Shown: positions 43,269 through 52,506, numbered from the stretch's first letter. The stretch: 64,000 nucleotides of DNA from Devosia sp. FKR38 (GCF_005222805.1 NZ_STGC01000002.1:137836-201835), one strand, 5' to 3'. Made by a program: numbers and translations. Notes: a model not told the origin generated them from the letters alone.

Positions 43269-43294
43269 AAAAGCCAGGCTCGCGCCTGGCTTTT
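43269..43294. terminator. Bidirectional rho-independent terminator
   Basis: AAAAGCCAGG (43269-43278) and CCTGGCTTTT (43285-43294) form a perfect 10-bp stem with a 6-base loop, with an A-run on one side and a T-run on the other. It ends engB transcription on the plus strand and the chemoreceptor transcript on the minus strand. Confidence 0.92.
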
Positions 43295-43316
43295 GTGTTT
43301 TCCAATGTGCCTGTGG

Positions 43317-45251
43317 TCAGGCAGCGCGGCGGGCGCGGCTGGTCTCGGTGAGGGTAAAGCCAGCCACGATGCGGTCGAGTTCGCTGGCCTGGGATTCGGT
43401 CTGCTCGATGGCGGCATTGGTCTCTTCCACCAAGGCCGCATTGTGCTGGGTGATCTCGTCCATCTGGCGCACGGCGACGCTGACTTCGGCAATGGCGGCG
43501 GCCTGGTTGCGGCTGGCAGCAGCGATTTCCCCGATCAGCTTGCCACTTTCGGTGACCGAGGCATTGAGCGCCCCGACACGATCGGCCACGCTCATCACAA
43601 TATCGGTGCCGGACTGCACTTCACCGACCGAGAGCTCGATCAGCTTCTTGATTTCCAGCGACGCCTCGGCGGCCGACTGCGCCAGGCGGCGCACTTCGAT
43701 GGCCACCACGGCAAAGCCCTTGCCGGCCTCGCCGGCGCGCGCTGCCTCGACCGAGGCATTGAGGGCCAACAGGTTGGTCTGGAAGGCGACATCATCGATC
43801 AGGCCGATGATGTTTGAGATCTTGGACGAGGCAGCCGAGATGCGCTCCATGGCCGAGGTGGCGCTTTCCATGGCCGTGCCGCTTTCGATGGCGATGCGGG
43901 CCGCAGCTGTGGCGGCATTGTTGGCTTCCTGGGCGCGGGAGGCATTCTGGCCCACCGTGGCGGCAAGCTGCTCGACGGTGGCCGAGGTCTGCTCGACCGT
44001 GGCGGCCTGGCGCGTGGTGCGCTCGCTCAGATCATTGGCACCGGCCAGGATTTCCCCGGTGGCGGTGCGAAGGGCGCGGGAGGTGCTGCGCAGCTCGTGC
44101 ATCACATCGGAGAGCTTGTCGGCCACCGCATTGGTGTTGTCGCGCAGATCGGCGAAGGCGCCGCGGAAGCTGCCGGACATGCGCTGGGTGAGATCGGCAT
44201 TGGCCAGCGCGGCCAGCACGCGGTCGGTTTCGCTGAGGCCGCTATCCATGGCTGCGATCAGCGCATTGACCTGACCGGCGAGGCTCGACAGGTCCGCCTG
44301 CTGGTAGCGCTCGTCGACGCGCCGGGCCAGATCACCATCCATGACGGCGTCCACGGTGGCGCTGAGGTCGGCGGCGAGGCGATCGGAGGCCTGCTGGCGC
44401 AGCAGGCTGTCAGCGCCGCGGGCCCGGTCGGCTTCCTCGAAGGCGGCCTTTTCGGACAGGGCCGTCCGGAAGCCGGCAAAGCTGTCGAACATGACGGTGA
44501 GTTCGTCGTGCACCTTCTGGGCCGGGACGGCGACGCTGGTATCGCCGGCGGCCAGGGCCTTGGAGATGCCCACCAGGGTCTTGAGACGGGAGGAAACCAC
44601 CGTGATGAAGAACAGCAGGACCACGCTGCAGCCGGCAAATGCGCCGACGCCGGCGATGATCAGGCTGATCATGGCGAAGGTGCGGGCGTCACTCAGGGCA
44701 ACCAGGCCCTGCTCCATGGCGTCGTGCAGCGCTTCTTCGACCTCGTCAGCAGTCTGCATGAGCGTGTCAAAGCTGCCATCGAAGGCCTCGTCGGCCGACG
44801 AGCCCGCCCCAGCGTCCTTGCCGAGCAAGGCATAGCGCTCTTCGGCAGCGGCGTGAAATGCGTCCAGGGCCGACTGCACCTCGGCCAGCGATGCCAGGAT
44901 CTGGGGATCGTCTGTGGGGATGAAGGTGCCTTCATCATTGCTGCCGCCCTTGGCGATGGCGTCGGTGTAGAACTGAGCCGCGTCGAGATAGCCCCAGAAG
45001 GCGGCGATGTCCTCGCCGGCGTCGCCTGCCATGATCTCCTCGAAATAGAGGTGACCGGTGGTGGCGTTGAGCTTGATCTCCATGGCCGCATCGGCCAGGG
45101 GCGCCAGCTTGGCGCCGATGCTGTCCCCCCGTGCCGCCAGATCATAGGAGGCGTAGAGCGCTACTGCACCAAAGACGCCAACGATGGCGCCAAAGCCCAG
45201 GAAGACCGCAAGTAGCTTCTGGATGACGGTCCAGCGATTGATGTTGAGCAT
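43317..45251 (-). CDS. Transmembrane methyl-accepting chemotaxis protein
   Basis: 644 residues. Spans at about 15-35 and 193-215 enclose a periplasmic helical sensor domain; Asp- and Glu-rich, it fits a four-helix-bundle type. Two HAMP-like segments (about 215-270 and 300-375) precede the signalling coiled coil with [21 protein letters not shown] near residue 500. The end [29 protein letters not shown] closely resembles the soluble receptor at 3036-4841. No CheW or CheA is adjacent. It sits between engB and argB, where many relatives have no gene. Confidence 0.92.
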   Translation of the reverse strand: MLNINRWTVIQKLLAVFLGFGAIVGVFGAVALYASYDLAARGDSIGAKLAPLADAAMEIKLNATTGHLYFEEIMAGDAGEDIAAFWGYLDAAQFYTDAIAKGGSNDEGTFIPTDDPQILASLAEVQSALDAFHAAAEERYALLGKDAGAGSSADEAFDGSFDTLMQTADEVEEALHDAMEQGLVALSDARTFAMISLIIAGVGAFAGCSVVLLFFITVVSSRLKTLVGISKALAAGDTSVAVPAQKVHDELTVMFDSFAGFRTALSEKAAFEEADRARGADSLLRQQASDRLAADLSATVDAVMDGDLARRVDERYQQADLSSLAGQVNALIAAMDSGLSETDRVLAALANADLTQRMSGSFRGAFADLRDNTNAVADKLSDVMHELRSTSRALRTATGEILAGANDLSERTTRQAATVEQTSATVEQLAATVGQNASRAQEANNAATAAARIAIESGTAMESATSAMERISAASSKISNIIGLIDDVAFQTNLLALNASVEAARAGEAGKGFAVVAIEVRRLAQSAAEASLEIKKLIELSVGEVQSGTDIVMSVADRVGALNASVTESGKLIGEIAAASRNQAAAIAEVSVAVRQMDEITQHNAALVEETNAAIEQTESQASELDRIVAGFTLTETSRARRAA

Positions 45252-45332
45252 GCCGCAGCCCTCAGAGAGACGTTCGAAGAATCGTCGCTCATTCGGGTTA
45301 ATTCATCGTTTCGGCAGGGGCCTCAACCGGGA

Positions 45333-46046
45333 CTAAATGCCGTTGCGAGCGAGAAAGCGGGCGATAGATGCGGCGACCAGACCGCTATCGGAGGGGGTGC
45401 TCACCGAGGCCACGGCCCGGTCGACCACCGCGTCGGGCGCCTTGCCCCGCCGCATCTCGGCCAGGGCCAGTGTGTAGTCATCCTCGAATTCGGGGTGAGG
45501 CTGAAAGCTCAGCGCCGCGCCATTGCGATAGACGAGGCCCGCATTGGGGGTGAAGTCGGAGGCCAGGATCACCTCGGCCTCGGCAGGCGGGGTAATCACC
45601 TGGTCCTGGTGCGAACAGGCCACGGCCAGCGTCGCTGGCGCACCGCGCAGCAGATCGGACTGGCCGGTGACGCGATAGCTGTGCCGGCCCAGGCCCCAAC
45701 CCTTTTCGGATTTGCGCACATCCCCGCCCAGGGCATCGGCCATGATCTGGTGGCCAAAGCACACGCCCAGCATGGGCGTGCGGCGGCCATAGGCGTCGCG
45801 GATGAAGCTGCGCAGCGGGTTCATCCAGACCAGATCGTCATAGACGCCGGCGGCCGAGCCGGTGATGACAATGCCCTCGACACCGCTCAGGTCCGGGAAG
45901 GGCTCGCCATCGGCGACATTGACCGTCTCATAGCTGAAGCCCTGTCCGGTGCGATCGAACATGGCTTCGAACATCTTGCGATAGGGACCGAACTTGTCAC
46001 GCAGTGGCAGCGGGACGTCGCCGGTCTGGACAATGGTCAGTTTCAT
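45333..46046 (-). CDS. Class I glutamine amidotransferase-like protein
   Basis: About 237 residues. The triad is visible: nucleophile Cys in LGVCFGHQIMADALGG near residue 95, and His and Glu in FQPHPEFEDDY near residue 180. ITGSAAGVYDD forms the oxyanion region. No synthetase domain is attached, so it resembles stand-alone GATase proteins of the GMP-synthase glutaminase type or gamma-glutamyl hydrolases acting on small molecules. ATG 46046 was preferred over a TTG at 46055. Confidence 0.86.
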   Translation of the reverse strand: MKLTIVQTGDVPLPLRDKFGPYRKMFEAMFDRTGQGFSYETVNVADGEPFPDLSGVEGIVITGSAAGVYDDLVWMNPLRSFIRDAYGRRTPMLGVCFGHQIMADALGGDVRKSEKGWGLGRHSYRVTGQSDLLRGAPATLAVACSHQDQVITPPAEAEVILASDFTPNAGLVYRNGAALSFQPHPEFEDDYTLALAEMRRGKAPDAVVDRAVASVSTPSDSGLVAASIARFLARNGI

Positions 46047-46209
46047 TTCGGGCAAGGGCTCCTGATTGCGTCGGGGTTTAACCCCGCCATCAGGTGCAAG
46101 GCAATGGCCGCATCACCCGCGTGCCATCGCGGCGGGCATGCGGCCAGTGCATGTGCCGGGTGCTGGTGACCGATGAGGGGCCATGGCCGCCGGGACGATT
46201 GTATGCAGA

Positions 46210-46704
46210 TCAGGCGGGCAGGAACTTCAATGCCACGCCGTTGATGCAATAGCGCAGGCCGGTGGGCTGCGGACCATCGTCGAACACATGGCCCTGGTGC
46301 CCGCCGCAATTGGAGCAATGCACCTCGGTGCGGGTCATGAACAGGCTGTTGTCCTCGGTGGTGCCGATGGCACCATCGATGAAGGTATAAAAGCTCGGCC
46401 AGCCGGTGCCGCTGTCGAATTTGGTCTCGCTGGCAAACAGGGGCTGATCGCAGCCGGCGCAGGCGAAGATACCCTTGCCATGTTCGTCATTGAGCGGGGA
46501 GGTGAAGGGGCGCTCGGTGGCCTCGTGCCGCAGCACGTCATAGGCCGCGGGGCTCAGCTTGGCCTTCCACTGCTCATCGGTGAGCTTGAAGGGGAAATTG
46601 CCTTCCGCGGCGGTGGCCGCGCCGGTGCTGCGCAAGCCAAACAGCGCAGCGATTCCGGCCAGGGCCGTGCCGCCGACGAGCAGGTTACGACGATCGATGA
46701 TCAT
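46210..46704 (-). CDS. msrB: Peptide-methionine (R)-S-oxide reductase MsrB, exported
   Basis: About 164 residues. MIIDRRNLLVGGTALAGIAALFGL is a twin-arginine-like signal, so the enzyme should act in the periplasm. The MsrB domain has two zinc CxxC pairs (FACAGCDQPLF and VHCSNCGGHQGH), GTGWPSFY, and the catalytic Cys in RYCINGVALKF. It repairs oxidised methionine in proteins. GAGGAG sits 7 bases before ATG 46704, which decides the start over one at 46815. Confidence 0.94.
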   Translation of the reverse strand: MIIDRRNLLVGGTALAGIAALFGLRSTGAATAAEGNFPFKLTDEQWKAKLSPAAYDVLRHEATERPFTSPLNDEHGKGIFACAGCDQPLFASETKFDSGTGWPSFYTFIDGAIGTTEDNSLFMTRTEVHCSNCGGHQGHVFDDGPQPTGLRYCINGVALKFLPA

Positions 46705-46886
46705 ATCCGTTCTCCTCAAAGCATTTGCCCCGCACCGGCCACAGCTGGAGGGACTGCTGGCGCGGCGCGGGGCTGGTCGACGGGCATCGTAGATCCTCGG
46801 GCAAGGCGATGCCACGTCACGTTATGGTGAGAGGCGACCGGGCGCCGCCCCTCTCAATGCGCCATTCGGCATGGCGCATGGATTGG

Positions 46887-47453
46887 TTACATGGCCGACT
46901 TGGGGGTCAGCACGGCGTCGATCACGTGGATCACGCCATTGGACTGGATCACGTCAGCAATGGTCACGTTGGCGACAGTGCCATTCTCGTCGGTCACGGT
47001 GACCTTGCCGTCAGCCGCCTTGAGGGTCAGCTTGCAGCCACCAACGGTGTCAACGACATGCTCGCCGCCGTCGGCTTCAACCATGCCGACGATGTCGGTG
47101 GACAGGGCCTTGGCCGGGATCACGTGGCAGGCCAGAATGGTGGACAGCGTGTCCTTGTTTTCCGGCTTCAGCAGGGTTTCCACGGTGCCGGCCGGCAGGG
47201 CATCGAAAGCGGCGTTGACGGGGGCCAGCACGGTGAAGGGGCCGGCGCCCGACAGGGTCTCAACCAGGCCAGCAGCCTGAACGGCGGCAACCAGGGTGGT
47301 GTGGTCGGCAGAGTTCACGGCGTTTTCGACAATGTTCTTGTCGGCATACATGGCAGCGCCGCCAACCATCGGATTGTCCTGGGCCATAGCGCCGGCAACA
47401 GAGGCAACCGAAAGCATAGCAGCAAGCGAGAGAGCACGGATCGAGAGGGTCAT
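46887..47453 (-). CDS. Secreted fasciclin (FAS1) domain protein
   Basis: About 188 residues. Signal peptide MTLSIRALSLAAMLSVASVAGAMAQ. One FAS1 domain: IVENAVNSADHTTLVAAVQAAGLVETLSGAGPFTVLAPVNAAFDALP (near residue 40), then VIPAKALSTDIVG and GVIHVIDAVLTPK, the conserved ends of the fold. FAS1 proteins act in adhesion or envelope stress. GAAGGA lies 8 bases before the ATG. It is next to a SigK-type sigma/anti-sigma pair, the same association known for mycobacterial SigK and its fasciclin proteins. Confidence 0.93.
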   Translation of the reverse strand: MTLSIRALSLAAMLSVASVAGAMAQDNPMVGGAAMYADKNIVENAVNSADHTTLVAAVQAAGLVETLSGAGPFTVLAPVNAAFDALPAGTVETLLKPENKDTLSTILACHVIPAKALSTDIVGMVEADGGEHVVDTVGGCKLTLKAADGKVTVTDENGTVANVTIADVIQSNGVIHVIDAVLTPKSAM

Positions 47454-47507
47454 TGACGTAGTCCTTCCTGTGTTTGGTTCCCATTGTTCTGCTGGGACAT
47501 TGGGAGA

Positions 47508-47534
47508 AACGCACCCCACCCCGGATTAGTTTCA
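47508..47534 (-). promoter_or_regulatory. Candidate ECF-type promoter for the fasciclin gene
   Basis: On the minus strand TGAAAC (47534-47529) and CGTT (47511-47508) are separated by 17 bases, the form of an extracytoplasmic-function promoter. It lies about 55 bases before the fasciclin ATG. A similar pair precedes the sigma-factor gene. Confidence 0.4.
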
Positions 47535-47610
47535 GGCGCGCACAAAAAAGTCGGAGATTTTTTTGACGCCGCCTATTTTGCGCATCGGGCACCTACACTG
47601 CCGAACATCC

Positions 47611-47645
47611 AAAAAAACTGACCGCCACCCTTCCGGATGGCGGTC
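47611..47645 (-). terminator. Rho-independent terminator after the anti-sigma gene
   Basis: On the minus strand GACCGCCA (47645-47638) pairs with TGGCGGTC (47627-47620) around a 10-base loop, followed by A-G and a run of seven T (47617-47611). It lies 47 bases after the anti-sigma stop and insulates the fasciclin gene, which needs its own promoter. Confidence 0.93.
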
Positions 47646-47691
47646 ACAATTTTGCCACACGATGTTACACTTTGGCGCTACCCGCGATAGA

Positions 47692-48411
47692 CTAGATGCG
47701 GGTTACAGCGCCCTTGGCAACAATGGGCCCATGCGGCGTGCCGTCGGGGGAGCCGCCGGACTGCTCAAGCGTAATGGCCAGCACCGAGCCTTCACCCAGA
47801 CCCGCCAGAACATCGGGGGTCACCGCCACCGAACTGCGCTCGGCCACCGGGATCACGCCCATGGAAACAGGGTTGTTGCCGCCCTGGATGGCCCAGAGCT
47901 CGAAATCCTTGTCGGGCACGGCCTCGCCCGAGAGCGCAGTCAGGCGAACATTGCCGGCGCCATCATAGAGCGCGACGAATTTGACATTGCTGCCCTCTTC
48001 CTCGAGTGCGGCCACCAGCTGAGTGGTGAGGCTCGACACATTGGGGGCGGGCTGCATCAGGTTGAAACCAACGGCAGCCACAGCAACCGCAAGGGCGCCG
48101 GCAGCCACGCCGCGCCACAGATTGAGGTTGTCCCAGAAGCGGGCCAACCCGCTTGGCGCCGGGGCCGTGCCAAAGGCGCGGGCTTCGATGGCGCCCAGCA
48201 GATGGCGCGGCGGGGCGACCTCGTCGAATTGGTCGTCGAGCGCAGAAAAGCGGGAGAGCCAGAGATCGCGTTCCGCGCGCAAACCAGCGTCAGCCTCGAT
48301 CAGGCGGGCGACGCGCTCGTGCTGACCGGCCGGCAGCAGGCCGAGGACAAACTCGGCCACCAGGGCGCTGCGGCCCTCGACGTCTCTGTCGCTGTCTTCA
48401 CCGGTGCTCAT
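47692..48411 (-). CDS. RskA-type anti-sigma factor
   Basis: About 239 residues. The cytoplasmic N-terminus (about 1-90, VAEFVLGLLPAGQHERVARLIEADAGLRAERDLW) is an anti-sigma domain. One membrane span near 93-112 (WRGVAAGALAVAVAAVGFNLM) is followed by a periplasmic RskA domain ending with FELWAIQGGNNPVSMGVIP and SVLAITLEQSGGSPDGTPHGPIVAKG. It should hold the sigma factor inactive at the membrane until a signal triggers release. The ATG at 48411 overlaps the sigma stop (ATGA). Confidence 0.93.
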   Translation of the reverse strand: MSTGEDSDRDVEGRSALVAEFVLGLLPAGQHERVARLIEADAGLRAERDLWLSRFSALDDQFDEVAPPRHLLGAIEARAFGTAPAPSGLARFWDNLNLWRGVAAGALAVAVAAVGFNLMQPAPNVSSLTTQLVAALEEEGSNVKFVALYDGAGNVRLTALSGEAVPDKDFELWAIQGGNNPVSMGVIPVAERSSVAVTPDVLAGLGEGSVLAITLEQSGGSPDGTPHGPIVAKGAVTRI

Positions 48412-48962
48412 GCGCTCAGGCATTCTTTCAGTTTGATCAGACTCCGGCGCAGCCAGGTCCGCATCGTGTTCAAGGGCACGGCGTAGCGGCTGGCCAGTTC
48501 CTCATAGCTATAGCCATCGAGGTAGGCGCCGCGCACCGCGTCGGCACGATCGGGTTCGAGCGTGCCGAGGCATTTTTCGATCTGGCCGCGCTGCTGATTG
48601 TCCTGGGTAGCCCGCTCGGGAGAGGGGCCGCTGTCAGCAATATCAATGGCCTGGTCGATATCGTCGGAAGGCGGGCGACGCGCGCGCAGCACATCCAGTG
48701 AGTGATTGCGGGCCACAGCGACCAGCCAGCTGATGGGGCTGGTGGTGCCGGCCACGTAACGATCGGCACGCTGCCAGATCTTCACATAGACTTCCTGCAC
48801 GGCTTCTTCCGCTTCCGAGCGGTCCTTCAAGATACGCAGGGTCACGCCGAAAAGTTTCGCGCTGGTGCGTTCATAAAGGGTCCGGAACGCGGCGCGATCC
48901 CGCAGGGCACATCGGGATATCAGGTCGGCAATATCCTGCGAGGGTGTCTGTGTCATGGCCAT
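48408..48962 (-). CDS. ECF-type RNA polymerase sigma factor, SigK-like
   Basis: 184 residues. Sigma-2 region: FRTLYERTSAKLFGVTLRILKDRSEAEEAVQEVYVKIWQRADRY (about 27-70); sigma-4 region: LEPDRADAVRGAYLDGYSYEELASRYAVPLNTMRTWLRRSLIKLKECL (about 135-182). The pairing with an RskA-type anti-sigma factor, overlapping by ATGA, and the fasciclin neighbour point to the SigK-like (ECF19) group. AGGAGGT lies 11 bases before ATG 48962. Confidence 0.94.
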   Translation of the reverse strand: MAMTQTPSQDIADLISRCALRDRAAFRTLYERTSAKLFGVTLRILKDRSEAEEAVQEVYVKIWQRADRYVAGTTSPISWLVAVARNHSLDVLRARRPPSDDIDQAIDIADSGPSPERATQDNQQRGQIEKCLGTLEPDRADAVRGAYLDGYSYEELASRYAVPLNTMRTWLRRSLIKLKECLSA

Positions 48963-49030
48963 AGCTGTAGCGCACCTCCTGCCGACTGCCTATCCCGCCC
49001 TTGCCCGGTGTCTGGAATAGTCAGAGGTTG

Positions 49031-49056
49031 AACGCATCGTCAGCAGCGGTGGATCA
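49031..49056 (-). promoter_or_regulatory. Candidate ECF-type promoter for the sigma gene
   Basis: On the minus strand TGATCC (49056-49051) and CGTT (49034-49031) are 16 bases apart, similar to the pair before the fasciclin gene (TGAAAC, 17 bases, CGTT). Both share the larger string TGCGTT at the -10. This would allow autoregulation by the sigma factor. Confidence 0.35.
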
Positions 49057-49153
49057 GTGAGAAACAGGGGTAACCGGCTTTTCCTTTGCTCCCCGATGCT
49101 TTATGCCCGTTGCGGGTTTTTAGTGCCGTTCGACCAACCGATTGGGTCCGCCG

Positions 49154-50056
49154 ATGTCCGAAGAAAGCAGTTTGACCGACCGGTTCAGCCATGATGCCGG
49201 CATCCTCGCCCAGGCCCTGCCCTATATGCAGCGCTATGAAGGCAAGACGGTCGTGGTGAAATACGGCGGCCATGCCATGGGCGACGCCAAGCTGGGCCAA
49301 GCCTTTGCCCGCGATATCGCCCTGCTCAAGCAGTCCAAGGTCAATCCGATCGTGGTGCATGGCGGCGGTCCGCAGATCGCGCTGATGCTCAAGAACCTGG
49401 GCATCGAGTCCAAGTTCGAGGGCGGGTTGCGCGTTACCGACAAGCGGACCATGGAAGTGGTCGAGATGGTCCTGGCCGGCTCGATCAACAAGGAAATCGT
49501 CGCGCTGATCAATGCCGAGGGCGAATGGGCGATTGGCCTGTGCGGCAAGGACGGCAACATGGTCTTTGCCAAGAAGGCCGAAAAGACCGTCAAGGACCCC
49601 TCGTCCAATATCGAGCGCGCGCTCGATCTGGGCTATGTGGGTGAGCCGGTGGAGGTCGACCGCACCCTGCTCGACCTGCTGGCCCGTTCTGAAATGATCC
49701 CGGTCATCGCGCCGGTGGCGCCGGGCCGCGACGGCAATACCTACAATATCAACGCCGATACTTTCGCTGGCGCCATTGCTGGCTCGCTGGGCGCCAAGCG
49801 CCTGCTGTTCCTCACCGACGTGCCGGGCGTGCTGGACAAGAATGGCAAGCTGATCCCCGAGCTCAGCGTGCGCGAAGCCAAGGCACTGATCGCCGATGGC
49901 ACCATTTCGGGCGGCATGATCCCCAAGGTCGAGACGTGCCTGGAAGCCCTCGACAGTGGTGTTGAGGGCGTGGTGATCCTCAATGGCAAGCAGCCGCATG
50001 TGGTGCTGGTGGAGCTGTTCACCGAATTCGGCGCTGGCACGCTGATCGTGCGCTAA
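49154..50056 (+). CDS. argB: Acetylglutamate kinase
   Basis: About 300 residues, second enzyme of arginine synthesis, phosphorylating N-acetylglutamate. Motifs: [11 protein letters not shown] near residue 30, [17 protein letters not shown] near 65, [51 protein letters not shown] near 200, and [14 protein letters not shown] near 255. ATG 49154 was chosen over a TTG at 49142. A convergent double terminator follows. Its usual rhizobial neighbour engB is about 5.9 kb away. Confidence 0.97.
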   Translation: MSEESSLTDRFSHDAGILAQALPYMQRYEGKTVVVKYGGHAMGDAKLGQAFARDIALLKQSKVNPIVVHGGGPQIALMLKNLGIESKFEGGLRVTDKRTMEVVEMVLAGSINKEIVALINAEGEWAIGLCGKDGNMVFAKKAEKTVKDPSSNIERALDLGYVGEPVEVDRTLLDLLARSEMIPVIAPVAPGRDGNTYNINADTFAGAIAGSLGAKRLLFLTDVPGVLDKNGKLIPELSVREAKALIADGTISGGMIPKVETCLEALDSGVEGVVILNGKQPHVVLVELFTEFGAGTLIVR

Positions 50057-50076
50057 GCCCACCGTCCCCGACCGAT

Positions 50077-50104
50077 AAAAGGCCGCCCATCGGGCGGCCT
50101 TTTT
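50077..50104 (+). terminator. Rho-independent terminator after argB
   Basis: GGCCGCCC (50081-50088) pairs with GGGCGGCC (50092-50099) around ATC, preceded by AAAA and followed by TTTTT, 21 bases after argB. Confidence 0.93.
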
Positions 50105-50136
50105 CTTTGCGCCTCGGGTCTGCCGTTGCGCCAAAC

Positions 50137-50163
50137 AAAAAGGGCCGCCATGGCTGGCGGCCC
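50137..50163 (-). terminator. Rho-independent terminator after the exporter gene
   Basis: Arms GGGCCGCC (50042-type sense, at 50142-50149) and GGCGGCCC (50156-50163) form an 8-bp stem with a 6-base loop; on the minus strand a T-run (50141-50137) follows. It ends transcription of the DHA2 exporter gene and backs onto the argB terminator. Confidence 0.88.
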
Positions 50164-50185
50164 CTTCGCGTGCCTTTGGCAGGCA

Positions 50186-51685
50186 TCAGTGCTCGAGCAC
50201 GACCGCCGGGGCCGCCGCGGCGGCCGGGCGCTGGCCATGGCCGGGGTTGCGGCGGAACAGCGGGGCCAGCAGGAACACCACCGCAAAGCTGGCAATGACA
50301 TACCAAAGCGCCGTGCTGGCTGCGCCAGCGAAAGCGGCATGCGGGGTCGAGCCGGTGGCCATGGCTGTGCCAAGGTGACCGAAGAACAGCTCGCCGATGA
50401 TGGCCACGCCCAGGGCGCCGCCCACCTGCTGGAAGGCCTGTAGCGAGCCCGAGCCGGCGCCGGCATCGCGCGGCGGCACATTGGACAGCACCAGCTGGAA
50501 CAGCGAGGAGAAGCCCAGCCCCAGTCCCACGCCAGCGATGAGCAGCGGCGGGAGGAAGGCCCAGTGGTCGATGCTGTCGGTGACGCCGGAGACATAAAGG
50601 TTCAGCCAGCCGATGCCGATCACCAGCAGCGCGCCGGATGTGGCCAGGCGCGCCCGCAGGTAATGGGCGCCAAAGCGGCCGGCGATGGCCGAGGCCACCA
50701 GCACGCCCACCGAGAAAGGCGTATTGGTGAGGCCCGATTCCAGCGGGGTGAAGGCAAAGCCACCCTGGAGCAGCAGCGAGATCACCATGAACATGCCGGG
50801 GATGCCCGAGGCAAACACGGTGGTGACGAAGGCACCGAACATGAACTGGCGATTGGTGATGAGGTCGAAGTTGAGCAGCTGCGACTGGCCGTTGGCCGCA
50901 CGATGGCGCGTCCAGTACACGAATGCGGTCAGCAGCACCAGGCCAGCCGCGATCATGGCAAAGGCCCAGACCGGCCAGCCATAGGCGCGGCCTTCGATGA
51001 TGGGGAACACCACCGCCAGAATGCCAGCGCCGAACAACAGAATACCGACATAGTCATTGCGCAGCGTGGCATGGCCGGGCAGGCGCGGGATCAGGTACCA
51101 GCCCGCCACCACAGCGGCGATGCCGATGGGGATATTGACCAGGAAGATCGGCTGCCACTGCATGCCGAACAGATTGGCCGAGACAAGGATGCCGCCCAGG
51201 ATTGGGCCGCACACCGAGGCCAGGCCCGCCGACAGGCCGAACAGCGAGAAGGCCTGACCGCGCTCATGGGGCGGGAAGGTTACCGTGGCGATGGCGAGCA
51301 CCTGCGGCGTCATCATGGCGCCGGCCAGGCCCTGGATCACGCGGGCAAAGATGAGGAATTCGATATTGGGCGAGAGACCGCAAAGCGCCGACGCCACGGT
51401 GAAGCCGGCGACGCCCCACAGGAACAGGCGGGTGCGGCCCAGGATGTCACCGAGCCGGCCAAAGGGCAGCAGGCCCAGGGCGAAGGCCAGGATATAGGCG
51501 GCGACAACCCACTCGATCTGGTTGTCCGTGGCATTGAGCCCGGTGCGCATCGAGGGCAGCGCCACATTGACGATGGTGACGTCGATCAGGTTCATGAAAT
51601 TGGCGATGAGCAGCACAAAGAGCGCTGGCCAGCGGCGTGGATCGGGCGCGTCCGGCGCGCCATGAGGGGCGTGTGAAGCAGACAT
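50186..51685 (-). CDS. DHA2-family multidrug exporter (14-span MFS)
   Basis: 499 residues with about 14 membrane spans. NFMNLIDVTIVNVALPSM near residue 30 is the DHA2 motif D1, PFGRLGDILGRTRLFLWG near 75 is motif A, and IQGLAGAMMTPQVLAIATVTFPPHERGQAFSLFG near 115 is motif B/C. It exports drugs or toxic compounds by proton antiport. Its ATG touches the stop of the TetR gene upstream, so both are in one operon, and the TetR protein probably controls it. Confidence 0.93.
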   Translation of the reverse strand: MSASHAPHGAPDAPDPRRWPALFVLLIANFMNLIDVTIVNVALPSMRTGLNATDNQIEWVVAAYILAFALGLLPFGRLGDILGRTRLFLWGVAGFTVASALCGLSPNIEFLIFARVIQGLAGAMMTPQVLAIATVTFPPHERGQAFSLFGLSAGLASVCGPILGGILVSANLFGMQWQPIFLVNIPIGIAAVVAGWYLIPRLPGHATLRNDYVGILLFGAGILAVVFPIIEGRAYGWPVWAFAMIAAGLVLLTAFVYWTRHRAANGQSQLLNFDLITNRQFMFGAFVTTVFASGIPGMFMVISLLLQGGFAFTPLESGLTNTPFSVGVLVASAIAGRFGAHYLRARLATSGALLVIGIGWLNLYVSGVTDSIDHWAFLPPLLIAGVGLGLGFSSLFQLVLSNVPPRDAGAGSGSLQAFQQVGGALGVAIIGELFFGHLGTAMATGSTPHAAFAGAASTALWYVIASFAVVFLLAPLFRRNPGHGQRPAAAAAPAVVLEH

Positions 51686-52318
51686 TCAGTTCTGGTCCTT
51701 GGATGGAATGGTTTGGGCAATGAAAGCGTGTTCGAGCTCTTGGGTGAGATTGTCGAAGGACGCGCGGAACGAGGTCCACTGGCGCCAGTAGTCGGTCAGG
51801 GCACCGGTGGTGATCAGGGCGGCGGAGGCCGGGTCGAGATTGGCGCGGAAGCTGCCTTCGGCAACGCCCTGGCGGAAGATCTCGACAAACTGGGCGCGCC
51901 AAAAGTCATAGAGCGGCGTCATGATGGCGCCGATAGCGGGGTCGCGGCGGGCCTTTTCGATCAGCGCGGTCAGCACGATGATCAGTTCGGGCGTTTCGTG
52001 CACGGTCTCGCGGAAATCGGCGAATTCGAGCCGAAGCAGTTCCAGCGCCGTCTTGCCGTCGCGCGAATTGCGCAGGGCCTGTGCCTGAAAATCATGGCGC
52101 AGGCTGTCGGCCACCAGGGTGATCAGAGCCTCCTTGGAGGGCACATGATAATGCAGCGTGGCGATATTGATCCCCACCCGCGCAGCAATGTCGCGGGTGC
52201 GCAGGCCCTCAAGGCCCCGTTCGACAATGATGGCCCGGGCCGCCGCGGCGATATTGAGCCGGCGACAGTCGCCGCTCTCGCGCTTTCCGGACGGGGGAAT
52301 GGGGGTGTCGTGCTGCAT
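51686..52318 (-). CDS. TetR-family transcriptional repressor
   Basis: About 210 residues. Helix-turn-helix: AARAIIVERGLEGLRTRDIAARVGINIATLHYHVPSKEALI (about 24-64). The C-terminal helices (about 80-205) form the ligand pocket and dimer. I prefer ATG 52318, with GAGG 5 bases upstream, because ATGs at 52360 and 52363 lie beside or in a palindromic operator. It directly precedes the DHA2 exporter gene, the common arrangement for a drug-sensing repressor. Confidence 0.92.
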   Translation of the reverse strand: MQHDTPIPPSGKRESGDCRRLNIAAAARAIIVERGLEGLRTRDIAARVGINIATLHYHVPSKEALITLVADSLRHDFQAQALRNSRDGKTALELLRLEFADFRETVHETPELIIVLTALIEKARRDPAIGAIMTPLYDFWRAQFVEIFRQGVAEGSFRANLDPASAALITTGALTDYWRQWTSFRASFDNLTQELEHAFIAQTIPSKDQN

Positions 52319-52363
52319 GCGGACCTCTTGGCGCGGCGTAGATACACCCGCCTTGCTCATCAA

Positions 52364-52379
52364 TCAATCATTTGATTGA
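52364..52379. promoter_or_regulatory. Probable TetR operator
   Basis: TCAATCATTTGATTGA is a palindrome with 7-base arms around TT, 46 bases upstream of the chosen TetR start. Size and form are typical for self-regulating TetR proteins, so it is a likely operator for the TetR-exporter operon. Confidence 0.7.
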
Positions 52380-52489
52380 GGTGTGGAGCAGATGGCATGG
52401 GACCTATGCGCTCCCTGCGGGATCGGCGACGACGCCCATCGGTCCGACGCCCGGATCACCACATTCTGGCGGCCTTGTGCGCCCCTGTC

Positions 52490-52506
52490 CTGACAGAAGC
52501 TGTCAG
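52490..52506. repeat. Inverted repeat before ilvA
   Basis: CTGACAG and CTGTCAG arms flank AAG, a perfect 7-bp stem, 74 bases before ilvA in the 262-base gap between TetR and ilvA. No T-run follows. It could be a leader hairpin or operator; no leader peptide rich in Ile codons is evident. Confidence 0.45.

Noticed and set aside
46072-46086. CGGGGTTTAACCCCG as a terminator between msrB and the amidotransferase gene
   Set aside because: The stem is only 5 bp once a loop is allowed, and no T-run follows.
49106-49121. CCCG-TTG-CGGG followed by TTTTT before argB
   Set aside because: A 4-bp stem is too short for a credible terminator.
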